Origin: an uncultured Tateyamaria sp.
GTDB taxonomy: Bacteria; Pseudomonadota; Alphaproteobacteria; Rhodobacterales; Rhodobacteraceae
Assembly (NCBI GenBank): GCA_947501275.1
Contig: CANMVD010000001.1
Coordinates: 1,674,001 to 1,738,000, forward strand
Length of the DNA: 64,000 nt
Direction: 5' to 3'
Shown here: positions 44,849-55,159 of the stretch, one piece after another
Position numbering within the stretch: the first letter of the stretch is position 1
Layout: the number at the start of each line of letters is the position of its first letter
Notes under the pieces: model-generated
Told to the model about the DNA's origin: nothing
Database searches by the model: none
The model's input: the letters and a program-made list of their open reading frames with translations, nothing else
Position numbers and translations under genes: made by a program

Positions 44849-47806
44849 TTATCCTTTGATGGTCAGCGCGTCGTCGACGAGGGCTGCTTGTTGGGCTTTG
44901 TGCTGGCTGGCCAGGCCCGTCGCGGGCGAGGCCGATGTGGCGCGGCCCACATATTGGGGCCGGGTGTGTTTGGCTTTGATGCGGCTGAGGACCCATTCGA
45001 TATTGGGCTCGATAAAGGTCCACGCCCCTTGGTTCTTGGGCTCTTCCTGACACCACACCATCTCGGCGCCCTTAAATCGCTCAAGTTCCTTGACCAGAGA
45101 GATTGCGGGGAAGGGATAGAACTGTTCGATCCGCATCAGATAAATGTCGTCGATCCCGCGCGCATCGCGTTCTTCGAGCAGGTCATAATACACCTTGCCC
45201 GAGCACATCACGACGCGCTTGATCTTGTTATCATTGGCCAGTTTCGTGTCCGAATTGCCGTGCTGGGCGTCATCCCACAACACCCGGTGGAAACTGCTGC
45301 CTGTGGTGAACTCCTCTGCCTTGGACACGGCCAGCTTGTGGCGCAGCAAGGACTTTGGCGTCATCAGGATCAGTGGTTTGCGGAAGTCGCGGTGGATCTG
45401 GCGGCGCAGGATGTGGAAGTAGTTCGCCGGTGTCGTGCAATTGGCCACGATCCAGTTGTCCTGCCCGCACATCTGCAAGAACCTTTCCAGGCGTGCTGAG
45501 GAGTGTTCGGGGCCTTGGCCCTCGAAGCCGTGGGGCAGCAAAACCACGAGGCCCGACATCCGCAGCCACTTGGATTCACCCGACGAGATGAACTGGTCAA
45601 ACATGATCTGCGCGCCGTTGGCAAAGTCGCCAAACTGCGCCTCCCACAATGTCAGCGCGTTGGGTTCGGCCAGCGAATAGCCGTATTCGAACCCAAGCAC
45701 CGCATATTCCGACAGCATCGAATCGATGACTTCGTATTGGGCTTGGCCGTTGCGCACGGCGTTCAGCGGATAGTACCGCTCTTCCGTGTCTTGATTGATC
45801 AGGCCGGAGTGGCGTTGGCTGAACGTGCCGCGGGTGCTGTCCTGTCCGGCAAGGCGCACAGGATAGCCCTCGGTCAGGAGTGAGCCAAAGGCGAGTGCTT
45901 CGCCTGTGGCCCAGTCAAAACCGGCGCCGCTGTCAAACATCTGTTTCTTGGATTCAAGCAGGCGACCGACTGTCTTGTGCAAGGGGAAGCCGTCCGGAAC
46001 GGTCGTCAGCGCGGTGCCCACTTCGGCCAGCGTTTCCGGATTGATCGCGGTCTTGCCACGCTCGTATTCCTCTTTGTTCTTGTCGAGGTGTGACCACTTC
46101 CCATCTAGCCAGTCGGCCTTGTTGGGTTTGTAGTCCTTGCCGGCCTCGAATTCGTCATTCATGCGCGCCTGAAAAGCCGCTTTCATGTCCTCGATCTCGC
46201 CCTCTGGGATCAGACCGTCGCGCACCAACCGTTCCGTGTAGAGGGTAAGTGTTGTCTTGTGAGTCTTGATCTTCTTGTACATCACCGGGTTTGTGAACAT
46301 GGGCTCATCGCCCTCGTTATGGCCAAAGCGGCGATAACAGATGATGTCGATCACAACGTCCTTGTGGAACTTCTGGCGGAATTCCGTAGCGACCTTGGCC
46401 GCATGCACAACAGCCTCGGGGTCATCACCGTTGACGTGGAAAATCGGGGCTTCCACCACCAGCGCATTGTCGGTCGGATAAGGGGACGAGCGCGAGAAGT
46501 GCGGCGCGGTGGTAAAGCCGATCTGGTTGTTCACAACCAGATGCATCGTACCGCCTGTCTTGTGGCCCTTGAGACCGGACAGGGCGAAACACTCAGCCAC
46601 AACACCCTGACCGGCAAAGGCCGCATCGCCGTGCAGCAGGATTGGCATCACGCTGATACGTTCGTCGTCATTGACCTGATCCTGTTTGGCGCGGGCCTTG
46701 CCCAACACCACCGGGTTCACCGCCTCAAGGTGCGAGGGGTTGGCTGTCAGGCTCAGGTGGACGGTATTGCCGTCAAATTCGCGGTCTGACGACGCGCCGA
46801 GGTGATATTTCACATCGCCTGAGCCATCGACATCCTCGGGTTTGAACGACCCGCCTTGAAATTCGTTGAAAATCGCCTTGTAGGGTTTGGCCATCACATT
46901 GGCGAGCACGCTCAGACGACCCCGGTGGGGCATGCCGATAACGATGTCCTTGACCCCCAACGCACCGCCCCGCTTGATGATCTGCTCCATCGCGGGGATC
47001 AGGCTTTCGCCGCCGTCCAGACCAAAGCGTTTGGTGCCCATGTATTTGACATGCAGGAACTTTTCGAAACCTTCCGCCTCAACCATCTTGTTGAGGATCG
47101 CGCGGCGCCCCTCGCGGGAGAACTGGATTTCCTTGCCCAGGCCTTCAATGCGTTCTTTCAGCCAACCGGCCTCATCGGGGTTGGAAATGTGCATGTATTG
47201 CAGGGCAAATGTGCCACAATAGGTGCGCTTTACGATGGCCACGATTTCGCGCATGGAGGCGACCTGCAGCCCCAGAACGTTGTCGATAAAGATCGGGCGA
47301 TCCATATCGGCCTCGGTAAAGCCGTAGGATTTGGGATCAAGTTCAGGGTGCGGTGTCTGATCGCGCATACCCAGCGGGTCAAGGTCCGCCACAAGGTGGC
47401 CCCGGATGCGGTAGGCGCGGATGATCATCAGGGCGCGGATACTGTCCAGCACGGCCCGTTTGATCTGATCCTCGCTAACGGACACTCCGACTTCGGCGGC
47501 CTTGGCCTTGATCTTGCTGCCGGCAGACTTGGTTTCAGGTTCCGGGGCCCATTCGCCCGTCAGGGCAGCAGTCAGATCATCGCCGGGCTGGGGGGGCCAA
47601 TCAGCGCGCGCCCAACTTGGGCCTTCCGCCTCGCGCTTGACCGAAACTTCATCATCGCCCATCGCCTTGAAAAATGCCTGCCAGCTTTCGTCGACCGCAC
47701 CCGGGTCATTGGCATAGCGGGCGTACATCTGTTCGAGGTACTCCGCATTGTGGCCTTGCATAAAGCTCGAGGCGTGGAATTGTTCGTTTTGGGGATGGTC
47801 GGTCAT
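44849..47806 (-). CDS. sucA: 2-Oxoglutarate dehydrogenase E1
   Basis: A 985-residue thiamine diphosphate enzyme that decarboxylates 2-oxoglutarate. The N terminus [19 protein letters not shown] is the E2/E3-docking segment. [15 protein letters not shown] and the ThDP motif region [13 protein letters not shown] are in the middle, with [20 protein letters not shown] and [17 protein letters not shown] in the C-terminal half. GAGGTAC precedes the ATG. Upstream by 26 bases ends the lipoprotein gene that interrupts the suc operon. Confidence 0.96.
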   Translation of the reverse strand: MTDHPQNEQFHASSFMQGHNAEYLEQMYARYANDPGAVDESWQAFFKAMGDDEVSVKREAEGPSWARADWPPQPGDDLTAALTGEWAPEPETKSAGSKIKAKAAEVGVSVSEDQIKRAVLDSIRALMIIRAYRIRGHLVADLDPLGMRDQTPHPELDPKSYGFTEADMDRPIFIDNVLGLQVASMREIVAIVKRTYCGTFALQYMHISNPDEAGWLKERIEGLGKEIQFSREGRRAILNKMVEAEGFEKFLHVKYMGTKRFGLDGGESLIPAMEQIIKRGGALGVKDIVIGMPHRGRLSVLANVMAKPYKAIFNEFQGGSFKPEDVDGSGDVKYHLGASSDREFDGNTVHLSLTANPSHLEAVNPVVLGKARAKQDQVNDDERISVMPILLHGDAAFAGQGVVAECFALSGLKGHKTGGTMHLVVNNQIGFTTAPHFSRSSPYPTDNALVVEAPIFHVNGDDPEAVVHAAKVATEFRQKFHKDVVIDIICYRRFGHNEGDEPMFTNPVMYKKIKTHKTTLTLYTERLVRDGLIPEGEIEDMKAAFQARMNDEFEAGKDYKPNKADWLDGKWSHLDKNKEEYERGKTAINPETLAEVGTALTTVPDGFPLHKTVGRLLESKKQMFDSGAGFDWATGEALAFGSLLTEGYPVRLAGQDSTRGTFSQRHSGLINQDTEERYYPLNAVRNGQAQYEVIDSMLSEYAVLGFEYGYSLAEPNALTLWEAQFGDFANGAQIMFDQFISSGESKWLRMSGLVVLLPHGFEGQGPEHSSARLERFLQMCGQDNWIVANCTTPANYFHILRRQIHRDFRKPLILMTPKSLLRHKLAVSKAEEFTTGSSFHRVLWDDAQHGNSDTKLANDNKIKRVVMCSGKVYYDLLEERDARGIDDIYLMRIEQFYPFPAISLVKELERFKGAEMVWCQEEPKNQGAWTFIEPNIEWVLSRIKAKHTRPQYVGRATSASPATGLASQHKAQQAALVDDALTIKG

Positions 47807-47832
47807 TTAGGTACCTCAAGTTTTTCCCGGGA

Positions 47833-48582
47833 CTACTTTAGTTCAACCGAATTGCTGATGATAAGCAGCGCAGATTTCATAGGCTTCCAACCTTGATGAA
47901 CGATTGGCGAGGTTGTCGGGGCCGGTTTAAAAGATAGAACTGTGAACTCACTTGCTCCTCTGACACCGTTTCTGTCTACATCAGTCACAGAATAGCTCGC
48001 GGATCCGAACTCATGCTGGATACGTCTGTCTAATTTGGCCATATTCAGCAAACGCATCAGTCTTGAAGTGGTGACGTTGCTCAAATCCTCATCCGATGAG
48101 AGCAGAACACAGGTCAATCGGTTCAAGTATCGGGTGTTCATCTCTACGCCCTGCCATTGGGCAAGAAGAAGTGTTCCATTGCCGTCGGCGGCAAGCCAGC
48201 CATCATAGTCAACGGACAAGACAAAATTGTTCGATTTCGGGTCCCACAGCGGTGACCTGATCTGACGGATACCTGCAGGGGTCTTGGATAACACGTCGTT
48301 TAGCTCGGCGACCGTTCGGTCATTTAGTCCAAAGAAGACAGGGTTGTTTGCCAGAGCATTTGCTACCGTGGTTGCGTTGTGTGCGCTGGTTTGTATGAAA
48401 CCGGTTTGCTGCAAAGCCTCAAAGGCTCTGTGTTTTTTAATCCACGGTTGCGCGCATGTATCGGCAACTTTGGCGATGCTTTCTACCTCAAGGGTTGTGC
48501 CACCAACACTGGCTTGACCAGCGGTGTCACAGGCGCACAAACCCGAAAACAGTAAGCTGAAAAACAAGGCCTTTAGTCTCAC
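47833..48582 (-). CDS. Unknown lipoprotein downstream of a copied sucD tail
   Basis: The frame opens with GTG inside the sucD-tail copy (GGGGTGA, where GTG overlaps the copied stop) and gives a lipoprotein-type signal, RLKALFFSLLFSGLCACD, then about 230 residues with three further cysteines. The family is not recognised. Base composition appears more AT-rich than neighbouring suc genes. The same frame is open upstream through the 60-bp copy to an ATG at 48819, so a 328-residue fusion with a two-span membrane segment is also possible. The GTG start with an adjacent copied stop suggests the gene once followed sucD directly. Confidence 0.55.
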   Translation of the reverse strand: MRLKALFFSLLFSGLCACDTAGQASVGGTTLEVESIAKVADTCAQPWIKKHRAFEALQQTGFIQTSAHNATTVANALANNPVFFGLNDRTVAELNDVLSKTPAGIRQIRSPLWDPKSNNFVLSVDYDGWLAADGNGTLLLAQWQGVEMNTRYLNRLTCVLLSSDEDLSNVTTSRLMRLLNMAKLDRRIQHEFGSASYSVTDVDRNGVRGASEFTVLSFKPAPTTSPIVHQGWKPMKSALLIISNSVELK

Positions 48583-48638
48583 CCCTTGATCGCCTCCATC
48601 ACGGCCTCGCCCAGCGTTGCGGGGCTGTCGGCCACCAC
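48579..48638. repeat. Exact 60-bp copy of the 3' end of sucD (copy A)
   Basis: These 60 bases are identical to 49660-49719, which encode the last 19 residues of SucD plus its stop. The copy starts at a sucD codon boundary and ends exactly at the stop. Here it is read in a different frame inside the accessory frame. Perfect identity, including silent positions, implies a recent event. Confidence 0.95.
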
Positions 48639-48819
48639 GTTTCAAAGAATAGGCCATCTTGTTCAGCGCAAACAGCGCCAGCAGCGACACTGTCGAGGCC
48701 GCATAAATGGTCGTCGTCTGGTCGCCTGACATGTCGCCAGACGCAAAAAAGACCGTGTAAAGAATGGTCAGAACAAGCCAGAAGAGTGCCGCAACGAGAA
48801 AGAAATATGTCCGTGTCAT
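48583..48819 (-). pseudogene. Two-span membrane protein with its 3' end replaced by the sucD tail copy
   Basis: From an ATG at 48819 (GAGGG upstream) the frame reads MTRTYFFLVAALFWLVLTI and a second span TIYAASTVSLLALFALNKMA, then MAYSLK, after which the sequence enters the 60-bp sucD copy out of frame ([15 protein letters not shown]). About 60 native residues remain. No stop follows before the lipoprotein signal, so the product would either run into the lipoprotein or be a truncated remnant. It starts ten bases after the end of the gene at 48830. Confidence 0.45.
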
Positions 48820-48829
48820 CACAGCACCC

Positions 48830-49627
48830 TCACAACCAAAGCGACGGAACCAACCGCCGGGACAGGCTGCGTACAAGGTTTTTCGCCTTGGACGCTGTAT
48901 CGTTGTAATTCTTCAACGAGACCGCGCCGACACCAATGATGACTGGCTGCGTGCGCATACGTGGCACGATGCGTGGATTGGTTTTGGAGGCCTCGTAAAG
49001 GTGATCAAAGAACATTAGCTCAACCACATGCGAATTCTTCAGATGTTTGCGTTCGGGCGTGCCGACTAGAGAGCGACGCCCCAGAAACTGTTCTTCGTAT
49101 CCGCGTGGGGTATAAGCAAACAAACGCGTGTCCGCCCAACGATCCGTGCCAAAGAAGCTCAGGAATGAGGGCACAAGGCGCATGTCGATATAGACGTCAA
49201 ACGCCTTGGGTGCGCGGGCAATGATCCGTGCAATATTGGGGAAAACCAGACGCCCGGTGACCTTCCAAAAGCGCGTCTCGGGATCTGCCTGTTTGACATG
49301 ACTCTCATAGGCGCGATCCATGATCAGCATCTCGGAATGGCCCTTGCCGTATTCCGGCGGGCAGTCCGAGACGGTGGAGGCGAATTCGACCGGGATGCCG
49401 TTGGGGTTTTCGCGGGTGGCAATCTCCTCGAACGAGGAGAGATCACTGCCTGAGTTCTCGCAAAACAGAATGCCGTCCAGAACACCGTTGGGCAGGGACA
49501 GGTAGAACCGCAGCGCATTCTCATAATCGGCACGCCGCACTGCGGGGTCAGCACGCCGCGTCACAGCGCCGCCCGCCTCTGCCATGGGCGTGATAGTTCC
49601 GGTCATCTGAAGAATGTTCTTCGCCAC
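48830..49627 (-). CDS. Hypothetical protein, possibly glycosyltransferase-related
   Basis: A 265-residue soluble protein beginning at a GTG 32 bases after sucD. It has TGTITPMAEAGGAVTRRADP, then LDGILFCENSGSDLSSFEEI, and the stretch FWKVTGRLVFPNIARI, which resembles the KxTGRY-N pattern seen in some polysaccharide glycosyltransferases. I cannot place it in a family with certainty. It lies between the two 60-bp sucD copies and so may be part of an inserted segment. Confidence 0.55.
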   Translation of the reverse strand: MAKNILQMTGTITPMAEAGGAVTRRADPAVRRADYENALRFYLSLPNGVLDGILFCENSGSDLSSFEEIATRENPNGIPVEFASTVSDCPPEYGKGHSEMLIMDRAYESHVKQADPETRFWKVTGRLVFPNIARIIARAPKAFDVYIDMRLVPSFLSFFGTDRWADTRLFAYTPRGYEEQFLGRRSLVGTPERKHLKNSHVVELMFFDHLYEASKTNPRIVPRMRTQPVIIGVGAVSLKNYNDTASKAKNLVRSLSRRLVPSLWL

Positions 49628-49659
49628 GTGCGTGTGTCCTGACTGTCCCTAGGGCTTTG

Positions 49660-49719
49660 TCACCCCTTGATCGCCTCCATCACGGCCTCGCCCAGCGTTG
49701 CGGGGCTGTCGGCCACCAC
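49660..49719. repeat. sucD 3' end, parent copy of the 60-bp direct repeat (copy B)
   Basis: The in-frame copy: codons V-V-A-D-S-P to K-G-stop of sucD. The second copy lies 1,081 bases away (48579-48638), in the same orientation. Confidence 0.95.
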
Positions 49720-50544
49720 AATGCCAGCGGCACGCATGGCTTCGATCTTGTCCTCAGCGCCGCCTTTGCCGCCCGCGACAATCGCACCTGCGTGGCCCAT
49801 GCGACGGCCTGGAGGCGCTGTGCGGCCTGCGATGAAACCAGCCGTTGGTTTCCAACGGCCTGCCTTCTTTTCATCGGCAAGGAATTGTGCAGCGTCTTCT
49901 TCGGCCGAGCCACCGATCTCACCAATCATGATGATGGATGTTGTTTCCGGGTCGGCGAGGAACATCTCGAGCACGTCGATATGTTCGGTACCTTTGATCG
50001 GGTCACCGCCAATCCCGACAGCCGAAGACTGGCCGATGCCCAGATCGGATGTCTGCTTGACCGCCTCGTATGTCAGCGTGCCCGAGCGGGACACAACTCC
50101 GCACGAACCGCGCTGGTGGATGTGGCCGGGCATGATACCGATCTTGCACGCATCGGGCGTGATGACGCCGGGACAGTTGGGGCCGATCAAGCGGGATTTG
50201 GACCCTTCCAGCGCACGTTGCACGCGCATCATGTCCAGAACCGGAATGCCTTCGGTGATGCACACGATCAAAGGCATCTCGGCATCAATCGCCTCAAGGA
50301 TGGAGTCCGCTGCAAAGGGTGGCGGGACGTAAATCACACTCGCATTGGCATCGGTGACGTCCATCGCTTCGTGAACCGAGTTGAAAACGGGCAGATCCAG
50401 ATGGGTCTGGCCACCTTTGCCGGGGGTGACACCGCCGACCATCTTGGTGCCATAGGCAATGGCTTGTTCGGTGTGGAACGTCCCTTGCGAGCCGGTCAGG
50501 CCCTGACAGATCACTTTGGTGTTTTCATCGATGAGTACGGCCAT
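49660..50544 (-). CDS. sucD: Succinyl-CoA synthetase alpha subunit
   Basis: A 294-residue subunit that binds CoA and carries the phosphohistidine. [19 protein letters not shown] is the CoA-binding start, and [21 protein letters not shown] and [15 protein letters not shown] follow. The active-site histidine lies in [11 protein letters not shown]. The ATG at 50544 has AAAGGA upstream; an in-frame extension to 50700 is not supported. Its last 60 bases are duplicated at 48579-48638. It is separated from sucC by four small genes, whereas the two subunit genes are usually adjacent. Confidence 0.95.
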   Translation of the reverse strand: MAVLIDENTKVICQGLTGSQGTFHTEQAIAYGTKMVGGVTPGKGGQTHLDLPVFNSVHEAMDVTDANASVIYVPPPFAADSILEAIDAEMPLIVCITEGIPVLDMMRVQRALEGSKSRLIGPNCPGVITPDACKIGIMPGHIHQRGSCGVVSRSGTLTYEAVKQTSDLGIGQSSAVGIGGDPIKGTEHIDVLEMFLADPETTSIIMIGEIGGSAEEDAAQFLADEKKAGRWKPTAGFIAGRTAPPGRRMGHAGAIVAGGKGGAEDKIEAMRAAGIVVADSPATLGEAVMEAIKG

Positions 50545-50560
50545 GACTGGTCCTTTTTCT

Positions 50561-50806
50561 TTACGTATCGGGTGTGGGGGAGGGCACACCCGGAAGGGCG
50601 GCATAGGGATCGGGATCAAGCGCAACCTGACCGCACAGATGTTGCGCGGGGGCCGGCAGCGGAGAGGCGAATTCGTTGACGTTGCGCGCCAGTTTGCCAA
50701 GACTTTCCGAGCCTCGGTACAAGCGGTTGTTTCTGCGCATCGGAACGGGCCAAGCGCTTGCGCAGGTTGGTTGGATTTGCAGAGTATGAAGGGTGTTTTC
50801 AGCCAT
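50561..50806 (-). CDS. Small hypothetical protein before sucD
   Basis: An 81-residue frame from an ATG overlapping the preceding stop (ATGGCTGA). It reads [20 protein letters not shown] and ends in a proline-rich tail ([15 protein letters not shown]), 16 bases before sucD. No signal peptide, no recognised family. The overlap and close spacing favour a real gene, but codon support is limited. Confidence 0.45.
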   Translation of the reverse strand: MAENTLHTLQIQPTCASAWPVPMRRNNRLYRGSESLGKLARNVNEFASPLPAPAQHLCGQVALDPDPYAALPGVPSPTPDT

Positions 50807-51317
50807 TGGGCAACCCCATACCTGCTGGTAGACGATCAACGCGAATAAAGGTCTCGGTTGCGTTGTTGCGGGTCCCGATATGGACAACAGCCACACGTTT
50901 GCGCAGCAATTGACGGGCTTGAATATACAGGGTGCCATCACTTGCCGCATATGGTGCAGGCAAGGGGATCGGCGTGCCAAAAACCGGTGGGACAGCCATT
51001 TTTGTCAGGACGGCCCCAGCGGCGTTTGCGGCATGATCTCCGGCAAAGGTCACTTCGCAGCGTCGTTCCGCGTGATCCGGTGTGCCGGGGGCGGGTTCCA
51101 GCGACTTGTCCCAGAACGTAAGCTCGAAGGGCAATGGCGCGCCCGCCAGACCTTGCATGTTCGCCTTTGCCACAGCGGAGGTTTGCCCCGCCTTGAAGCA
51201 AAACGAGGTGAAGGCATCGATCGCCGCATTGGCCCGTGCGGCTGGCGCACAGACGATGGCAGCGGCGATGCACACGCCACGCACAGCAGACGAAAGGGAA
51301 ATGGGGGCTAGCGCCAA
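50799..51317 (-). CDS. Small secreted protein in the sucC-sucD interval
   Basis: About 160-172 residues. A TTG at 51317, overlapping the preceding stop, or a GTG at 51284 gives a signal peptide ([19 protein letters not shown]). The mature part begins [18 protein letters not shown] and contains a second cysteine ([10 protein letters not shown]). The pattern, an early cysteine after the signal, an alpha-helical first half and an internal cysteine, resembles the two lipoproteins encoded just upstream. The family is not recognised. It ends overlapping the 81-residue gene. Confidence 0.55.
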   Translation of the reverse strand: MALAPISLSSAVRGVCIAAAIVCAPAARANAAIDAFTSFCFKAGQTSAVAKANMQGLAGAPLPFELTFWDKSLEPAPGTPDHAERRCEVTFAGDHAANAAGAVLTKMAVPPVFGTPIPLPAPYAASDGTLYIQARQLLRKRVAVVHIGTRNNATETFIRVDRLPAGMGLPNG

Positions 51318-52018
51318 GTGATCCACGCCCCTGTCAATTGCTGGCCCAACACATTTGTGCGCTGGTTGAGTTTCAGAATTGTGCCCGAAGGTGCGCCCAC
51401 AATCTGCCACGCCTGTTGGGCATTGCTGGCTGTCACCGGGCGCAATGCGTATCCCGCCCCGGTGACCGCGCCGACAAAGGCGGTGGCTGCCGCTTGGGGG
51501 TCCTGGCGACGGACGGAAATCTGGCAATGGTTCACGTTGTTGCGGCCCACGCCATCTGCCACTTCAAGCAGGATGTTGCCGCGTGGTTCGCCGCCAATAT
51601 AAAGCCCATCGCCCAACCGTCTGGGGGCCAGACCGTAGTCGCGCTGGTTTACCTGTTGCATACGCTCAACAACGCTGGCCATGCTGGGTAATGCACCTAC
51701 GCAGGCGTCGGCAAAGGACTGGGCGGCAAGGCCTACAGTGCTCGAGGGACGCGCCCGTTGCGGTACGGCCTGAGCGACAGGGGTTGCGATGGGGCGTGAC
51801 AGATCCACGGTTTCGCCACGTGCCTGCGCGGCCAGCGTCGCCGTTGGAATGTCTTTGGGTTGAATGGGGCGCGGCGCACTGCCCTGACGCTGCTCCAGCC
51901 AGACCGCGCTGGACGCCAAGCCAAGCGGGGGCAGATCCGTGCCACCGGGGCCGACATTTGGGCTCCCACAGGCTCCAAGTCCAAGGATCGCGATAGCGGC
52001 AAGAGAAAGATACTTCAT
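51308..52018 (-). CDS. Unknown lipoprotein in the sucC-sucD interval
   Basis: A 236-residue lipoprotein: KYLSLAAIAILGLGACGSPN with lipobox LGAC, a proline/alanine-rich linker, then a domain beginning FADACVGALPSMASVVERM with a later cysteine in NNVNHCQISVRR. It starts one base after the stop of the upstream lipoprotein gene. The domain shares the DAC...helix...C layout with its neighbours. No known family assigned. Confidence 0.6.
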   Translation of the reverse strand: MKYLSLAAIAILGLGACGSPNVGPGGTDLPPLGLASSAVWLEQRQGSAPRPIQPKDIPTATLAAQARGETVDLSRPIATPVAQAVPQRARPSSTVGLAAQSFADACVGALPSMASVVERMQQVNQRDYGLAPRRLGDGLYIGGEPRGNILLEVADGVGRNNVNHCQISVRRQDPQAAATAFVGAVTGAGYALRPVTASNAQQAWQIVGAPSGTILKLNQRTNVLGQQLTGAWITWR

Positions 52019-52019
52019 A

Positions 52020-52478
52020 TTATGACCCCGTAACAAAGAAGCTAAGATATGCGGTGCCACCAATGGCGCGGATGTCTCCGACCCTGGCATCGCTGTTGGT
52101 CGCTCTGACGGTCCGAACGACGCTTTGTAATGTGCCCGGCTGTGCAGTCATCACCATCGAACAGCGCCCGGGTATGATTTTGACCGAGACGTTTTGTGAA
52201 CCGTGAAAATAGGTGCCGGTTTTGGAGTTCTGCACAAACCCGCCCAATTTGGCGAGGGCTGCTGGACCTTCGTCAAAGCTGGGGCGCGTCGCGATACACG
52301 CATCAGACAGAACCTGCGCCGCAAATTCTGCCTTGGCGTAGGCTGAGCCGGGACCTGCTGTCGCAGATCGCGCGATCGGTGCAACAACGGGCGCGGTGTC
52401 CGGCGCAACTGCCGCTCCCACGCTTTCATCGCACCCCGCAAGGCACACTATCCCCAAGACAAAGACCCCGGCGCGCAT
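52020..52478 (-). CDS. Unknown small lipoprotein following sucC
   Basis: A 152-residue lipoprotein with lipobox CLAGC near residue 16 ([14 protein letters not shown]) and a domain [25 protein letters not shown] that ends with beta-rich sequence and a second cysteine (IPGRCSMVM). It begins five bases after the sucC stop, so it is co-transcribed with sucC. It is the first of four small genes separating sucC and sucD. Confidence 0.6.
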   Translation of the reverse strand: MRAGVFVLGIVCLAGCDESVGAAVAPDTAPVVAPIARSATAGPGSAYAKAEFAAQVLSDACIATRPSFDEGPAALAKLGGFVQNSKTGTYFHGSQNVSVKIIPGRCSMVMTAQPGTLQSVVRTVRATNSDARVGDIRAIGGTAYLSFFVTGS

Positions 52479-52483
52479 GTGCC

Positions 52484-53677
52484 TTACCCTTTGACCGCTT
52501 TCACGATCTTCTCGGCGCCATCTTTCAGATCGTCCGCGGCAATCACATCAACATCGGAGCTATTGATGATCTCTTTGCCCTTTTCGACGTTGGTACCTTC
52601 AAGGCGCACAACCAATGGTACCTTCAGCCCGACTTCTTTCACAGCAGCAATCACACCTTCGGCGATGACATCACAGCGCATGATGCCGCCAAAGATGTTC
52701 ACCAGAATGCCTTTGACCTGCGGATCAGAGGTGATGATCTTGAACGCCTCGGTCACCTTCTCTTTGGTTGCGCCGCCACCCACATCAAGGAAGTTGGCAG
52801 GCTCGGCGCCGTAGAGCTTGATGATGTCCATGGTTGCCATGGCCAGGCCCGCGCCGTTCACCATGCAGCCGATCTCTCCATCAAGGGCGATGTAGTTCAG
52901 ATCGTATTTGGACGCGGCAAGTTCTTTGGGGTCTTCTTCGGTTTCGTCGCGCAATTCGTTGATATCGGCGTGTCGGTAAATGGCGTTGCCATCAAAAGAC
53001 ACTTTGGCGTCCAGCACTTTCAGATCTCCGCCATCCGTGACGATGAGCGGGTTGATCTCAAGCATCTCCATGTCTTTTTCTTCAAACGCTTTGTAAAGCA
53101 GAGACATCAAGCCAACACATTGTTTGATCTGCTTGCCGGACAGGCCCAACGCGAATGCGATACGACGACCGTGATAGGCCTGATAGCCAGTCGCCGGGTC
53201 CACGGAAAAGCTCAGAATTTTTTCAGGGGTCGATGCGGCAACCTCTTCAATGTCCATGCCGCCCTCGGTCGAGCAGACAAAGCTGATGCGCGACGTCTGG
53301 CGGTCGACAAGCAGAGCGAGGTAAAGTTCGGTTTCGATGCCGGAGCCGTCTTCGATATAGATGCGGTTCACCTGTTTGCCGGCTGGACCAGTCTGGTGCG
53401 TCACCAACGTGCGGCCCAACATCTTTTTGGCCTCTTCTGCGGCTTCCTCGACGGACTTGGTCAGGCGCACACCGCCTTTGTCCCCGGCATCCGCTTCCTT
53501 GAACTTACCTTTGCCACGGCCACCGGCGTGGATCTGCGCTTTGACCACCCACATTGGGCCGTCCAACGCGCCTGCCGCTGTCTTCGCATCTTCAGCGCGC
53601 AACACAACGCGGCCGTCCGAAACAGGGGCGCCATAGCTGCGCAGAAGGGCTTTGGCCTGATATTCGTGGATGTTCAT
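52484..53677 (-). CDS. sucC: Succinyl-CoA synthetase beta subunit
   Basis: A 397-residue ATP-grasp subunit. [15 protein letters not shown] is the standard N terminus, [14 protein letters not shown] is the nucleotide-binding loop, and EINPLIV and [15 protein letters not shown] are C-terminal signatures of CoA-ligase binding. It lies alone upstream of the small lipoproteins. About 119 bp before its ATG is a pair of GTGATCAC palindromes that recurs before sdhC. Confidence 0.96.
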   Translation of the reverse strand: MNIHEYQAKALLRSYGAPVSDGRVVLRAEDAKTAAGALDGPMWVVKAQIHAGGRGKGKFKEADAGDKGGVRLTKSVEEAAEEAKKMLGRTLVTHQTGPAGKQVNRIYIEDGSGIETELYLALLVDRQTSRISFVCSTEGGMDIEEVAASTPEKILSFSVDPATGYQAYHGRRIAFALGLSGKQIKQCVGLMSLLYKAFEEKDMEMLEINPLIVTDGGDLKVLDAKVSFDGNAIYRHADINELRDETEEDPKELAASKYDLNYIALDGEIGCMVNGAGLAMATMDIIKLYGAEPANFLDVGGGATKEKVTEAFKIITSDPQVKGILVNIFGGIMRCDVIAEGVIAAVKEVGLKVPLVVRLEGTNVEKGKEIINSSDVDVIAADDLKDGAEKIVKAVKG

Positions 53678-53789
53678 GTCTGGTCGGTCCCGTATAGATG
53701 ATGCACGTCAATGCCTATTCCACGGAATCTGAAGGTCACGTAAACGGGTATTGTGTCGCAGTTGCGGGAATTTGATAATAAAATGCTCA

Positions 53790-53824
53790 TTTGTGATCAC
53801 ACCCTAAAAAAGTGTGATCACAAA
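53790..53824. promoter_or_regulatory. Paired GTGATCAC operator upstream of sucC
   Basis: TTTGTGATCACAC at 53790-53802 and GTGTGATCACAAA at 53812-53824 form a perfect 13-bp inverted repeat with a nine-base centre. Each arm contains the 8-bp palindrome GTGATCAC, with centres 21 bp apart (two helical turns). The nearer centre is 119.5 bp from the sucC ATG. The same pair with the same spacing and distance precedes sdhC. Confidence 0.75.
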
Positions 53825-53851
53825 ATTATCAACAGGCGTGTGATGGCCGGT

Positions 53852-55159
53852 CTATTGCGAATCTGAGCAGACTCTCAGACCGCTTTCATCCAGAACAAAA
53901 GTTGCCGATGTGGACAGTTCCGCCTGCAGCGCGAGGGACAGGTAATCCAACGCCGCTTTCGTTCCGCCGTCCCACGCCTGAGGCACAATCGCACACAGAT
54001 GTTCCCGCAGCAGCGTGTCACGGGTCTGTATCAAGGTCGCCTTGAGCGTTTCGAGGGCTTTGATCTGGTCGGGCGTGATGCGTTTGCCCGGGATGTTGAA
54101 CTGCTCCAACACATGCACGGCCTGCACGAGGCGGGCGACAACTTCGGGATCATTGTCTGACAATTTTGCCAGATCAATCACACCTTCGGCAAACAGATCT
54201 CCGTCCATGTCATAGACCGCAAACCGGTCGTCTTCTGTGATGAACAGATACGCGCTGGCATAGCCTGCTGCCCCGCCTGCGGCTCGGTTTTCGAGCGCGG
54301 CCTTGCGCAGGTATTGGTCAAAGTATTCTTCCTCGCCGTACCACTTGGGCTGCAGGTAATAGGCGTACATTTTGTGCGCATATTGGTTGTCAGGATCCAG
54401 GTCCGACCACGTGCGGTACAGGGTGTGAATGGAGCGCCCCGCTGCCGGATCGAAGGGCAATTGAGAGAACTCAAGCATCGCAATCAGGGGCGAGTCCGGT
54501 TCGCGCATAACGTATGGCGCCAACGTTTCCGCAGAATGGGCTGCGCATTTGCCAGCCGCCACCCAATCGTCCTCATAGATATCATCCGCATAGACGCCCC
54601 CCCGATATTCCCAGGCGTTCTGTAGCCGGAAATGGCTGGCGATCGCCGCCAAACAGTAATGTTCGGGGTACTTGGCCGCTATCGCCTCAAATTCATCGAT
54701 CCGTTCTGCGTCAATGGCCGCTGCTGGGAAGGGCATACAGACATTAGGTTCGTAATAGCCTTGGGCAAAGCAATCCGTGATTGCGTCCAAGGCGGTGTAG
54801 ATGAGGCGAGACCCGCTTGGGGCCGCCGCGCGCGTCCTGTCCAGATCCGCCATCATGTCTGCCAGCCCGGTCCAATCCTCGGCACCCACCAACACGCGGA
54901 CTTGGTTGGTGACTTCGGCCTGTTTGGTCAATCTGGGATCAATGTCAATTTCGCGGTAAGCAATGCGATCGCTGTGTGCAGGATCGCTCAGATACAGTAG
55001 GTTCCCGTCGACATATGCGCCCCGCACCAGCTGCCCGAAGCCAAGAGCCCGCAATGGGCGCGCAAGCAGCACAAAAGGCAACGCAACAAGACCCAAGATG
55101 ACGGTGAACGCGACGCCAATCGGGTTGGCGTTGCGGTCGGGAGTATTTGTATCTGCCAT
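53852..55159 (-). CDS. Unknown membrane-anchored protein between mdh and sucC
   Basis: A 435-residue protein with one N-terminal membrane span (PIGVAFTVILGLVALPFVLLA) and a long, mostly helical, tyrosine- and aspartate-rich domain (YEDDWVAAGKCAAHSAETL, LDPDNQYAHKMYAYYLQPKW). The pattern is reminiscent of TPR-like or DUF4034-type domains, but I cannot assign it. It lies between the mdh terminator and the sucC operators, so it is probably its own unit. Confidence 0.65.
   Translation of the reverse strand: MADTNTPDRNANPIGVAFTVILGLVALPFVLLARPLRALGFGQLVRGAYVDGNLLYLSDPAHSDRIAYREIDIDPRLTKQAEVTNQVRVLVGAEDWTGLADMMADLDRTRAAAPSGSRLIYTALDAITDCFAQGYYEPNVCMPFPAAAIDAERIDEFEAIAAKYPEHYCLAAIASHFRLQNAWEYRGGVYADDIYEDDWVAAGKCAAHSAETLAPYVMREPDSPLIAMLEFSQLPFDPAAGRSIHTLYRTWSDLDPDNQYAHKMYAYYLQPKWYGEEEYFDQYLRKAALENRAAGGAAGYASAYLFITEDDRFAVYDMDGDLFAEGVIDLAKLSDNDPEVVARLVQAVHVLEQFNIPGKRITPDQIKALETLKATLIQTRDTLLREHLCAIVPQAWDGGTKAALDYLSLALQAELSTSATFVLDESGLRVCSDSQ

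Noticed and set aside
46856-47896. Plus-strand frame opposite sucA
   Set aside because: Shadow of the E1 gene; composition and content do not resemble a protein family.
48579-49719. An insertion sequence flanked by the 60-bp repeats
   Set aside because: The repeats are far longer than a target duplication, coincide with the sucD coding end, and no transposase or integrase lies between them.
50799-51527. Upstream extension of the secreted protein gene to 51527
   Set aside because: The extra N terminus overlaps the preceding lipoprotein by over 200 bases and places the signal peptide internally.
52196-53701. Long plus-strand frame opposite sucC and the first lipoprotein
   Set aside because: The minus strand encodes SucC with all signatures; the plus-strand product has no recognisable domain.
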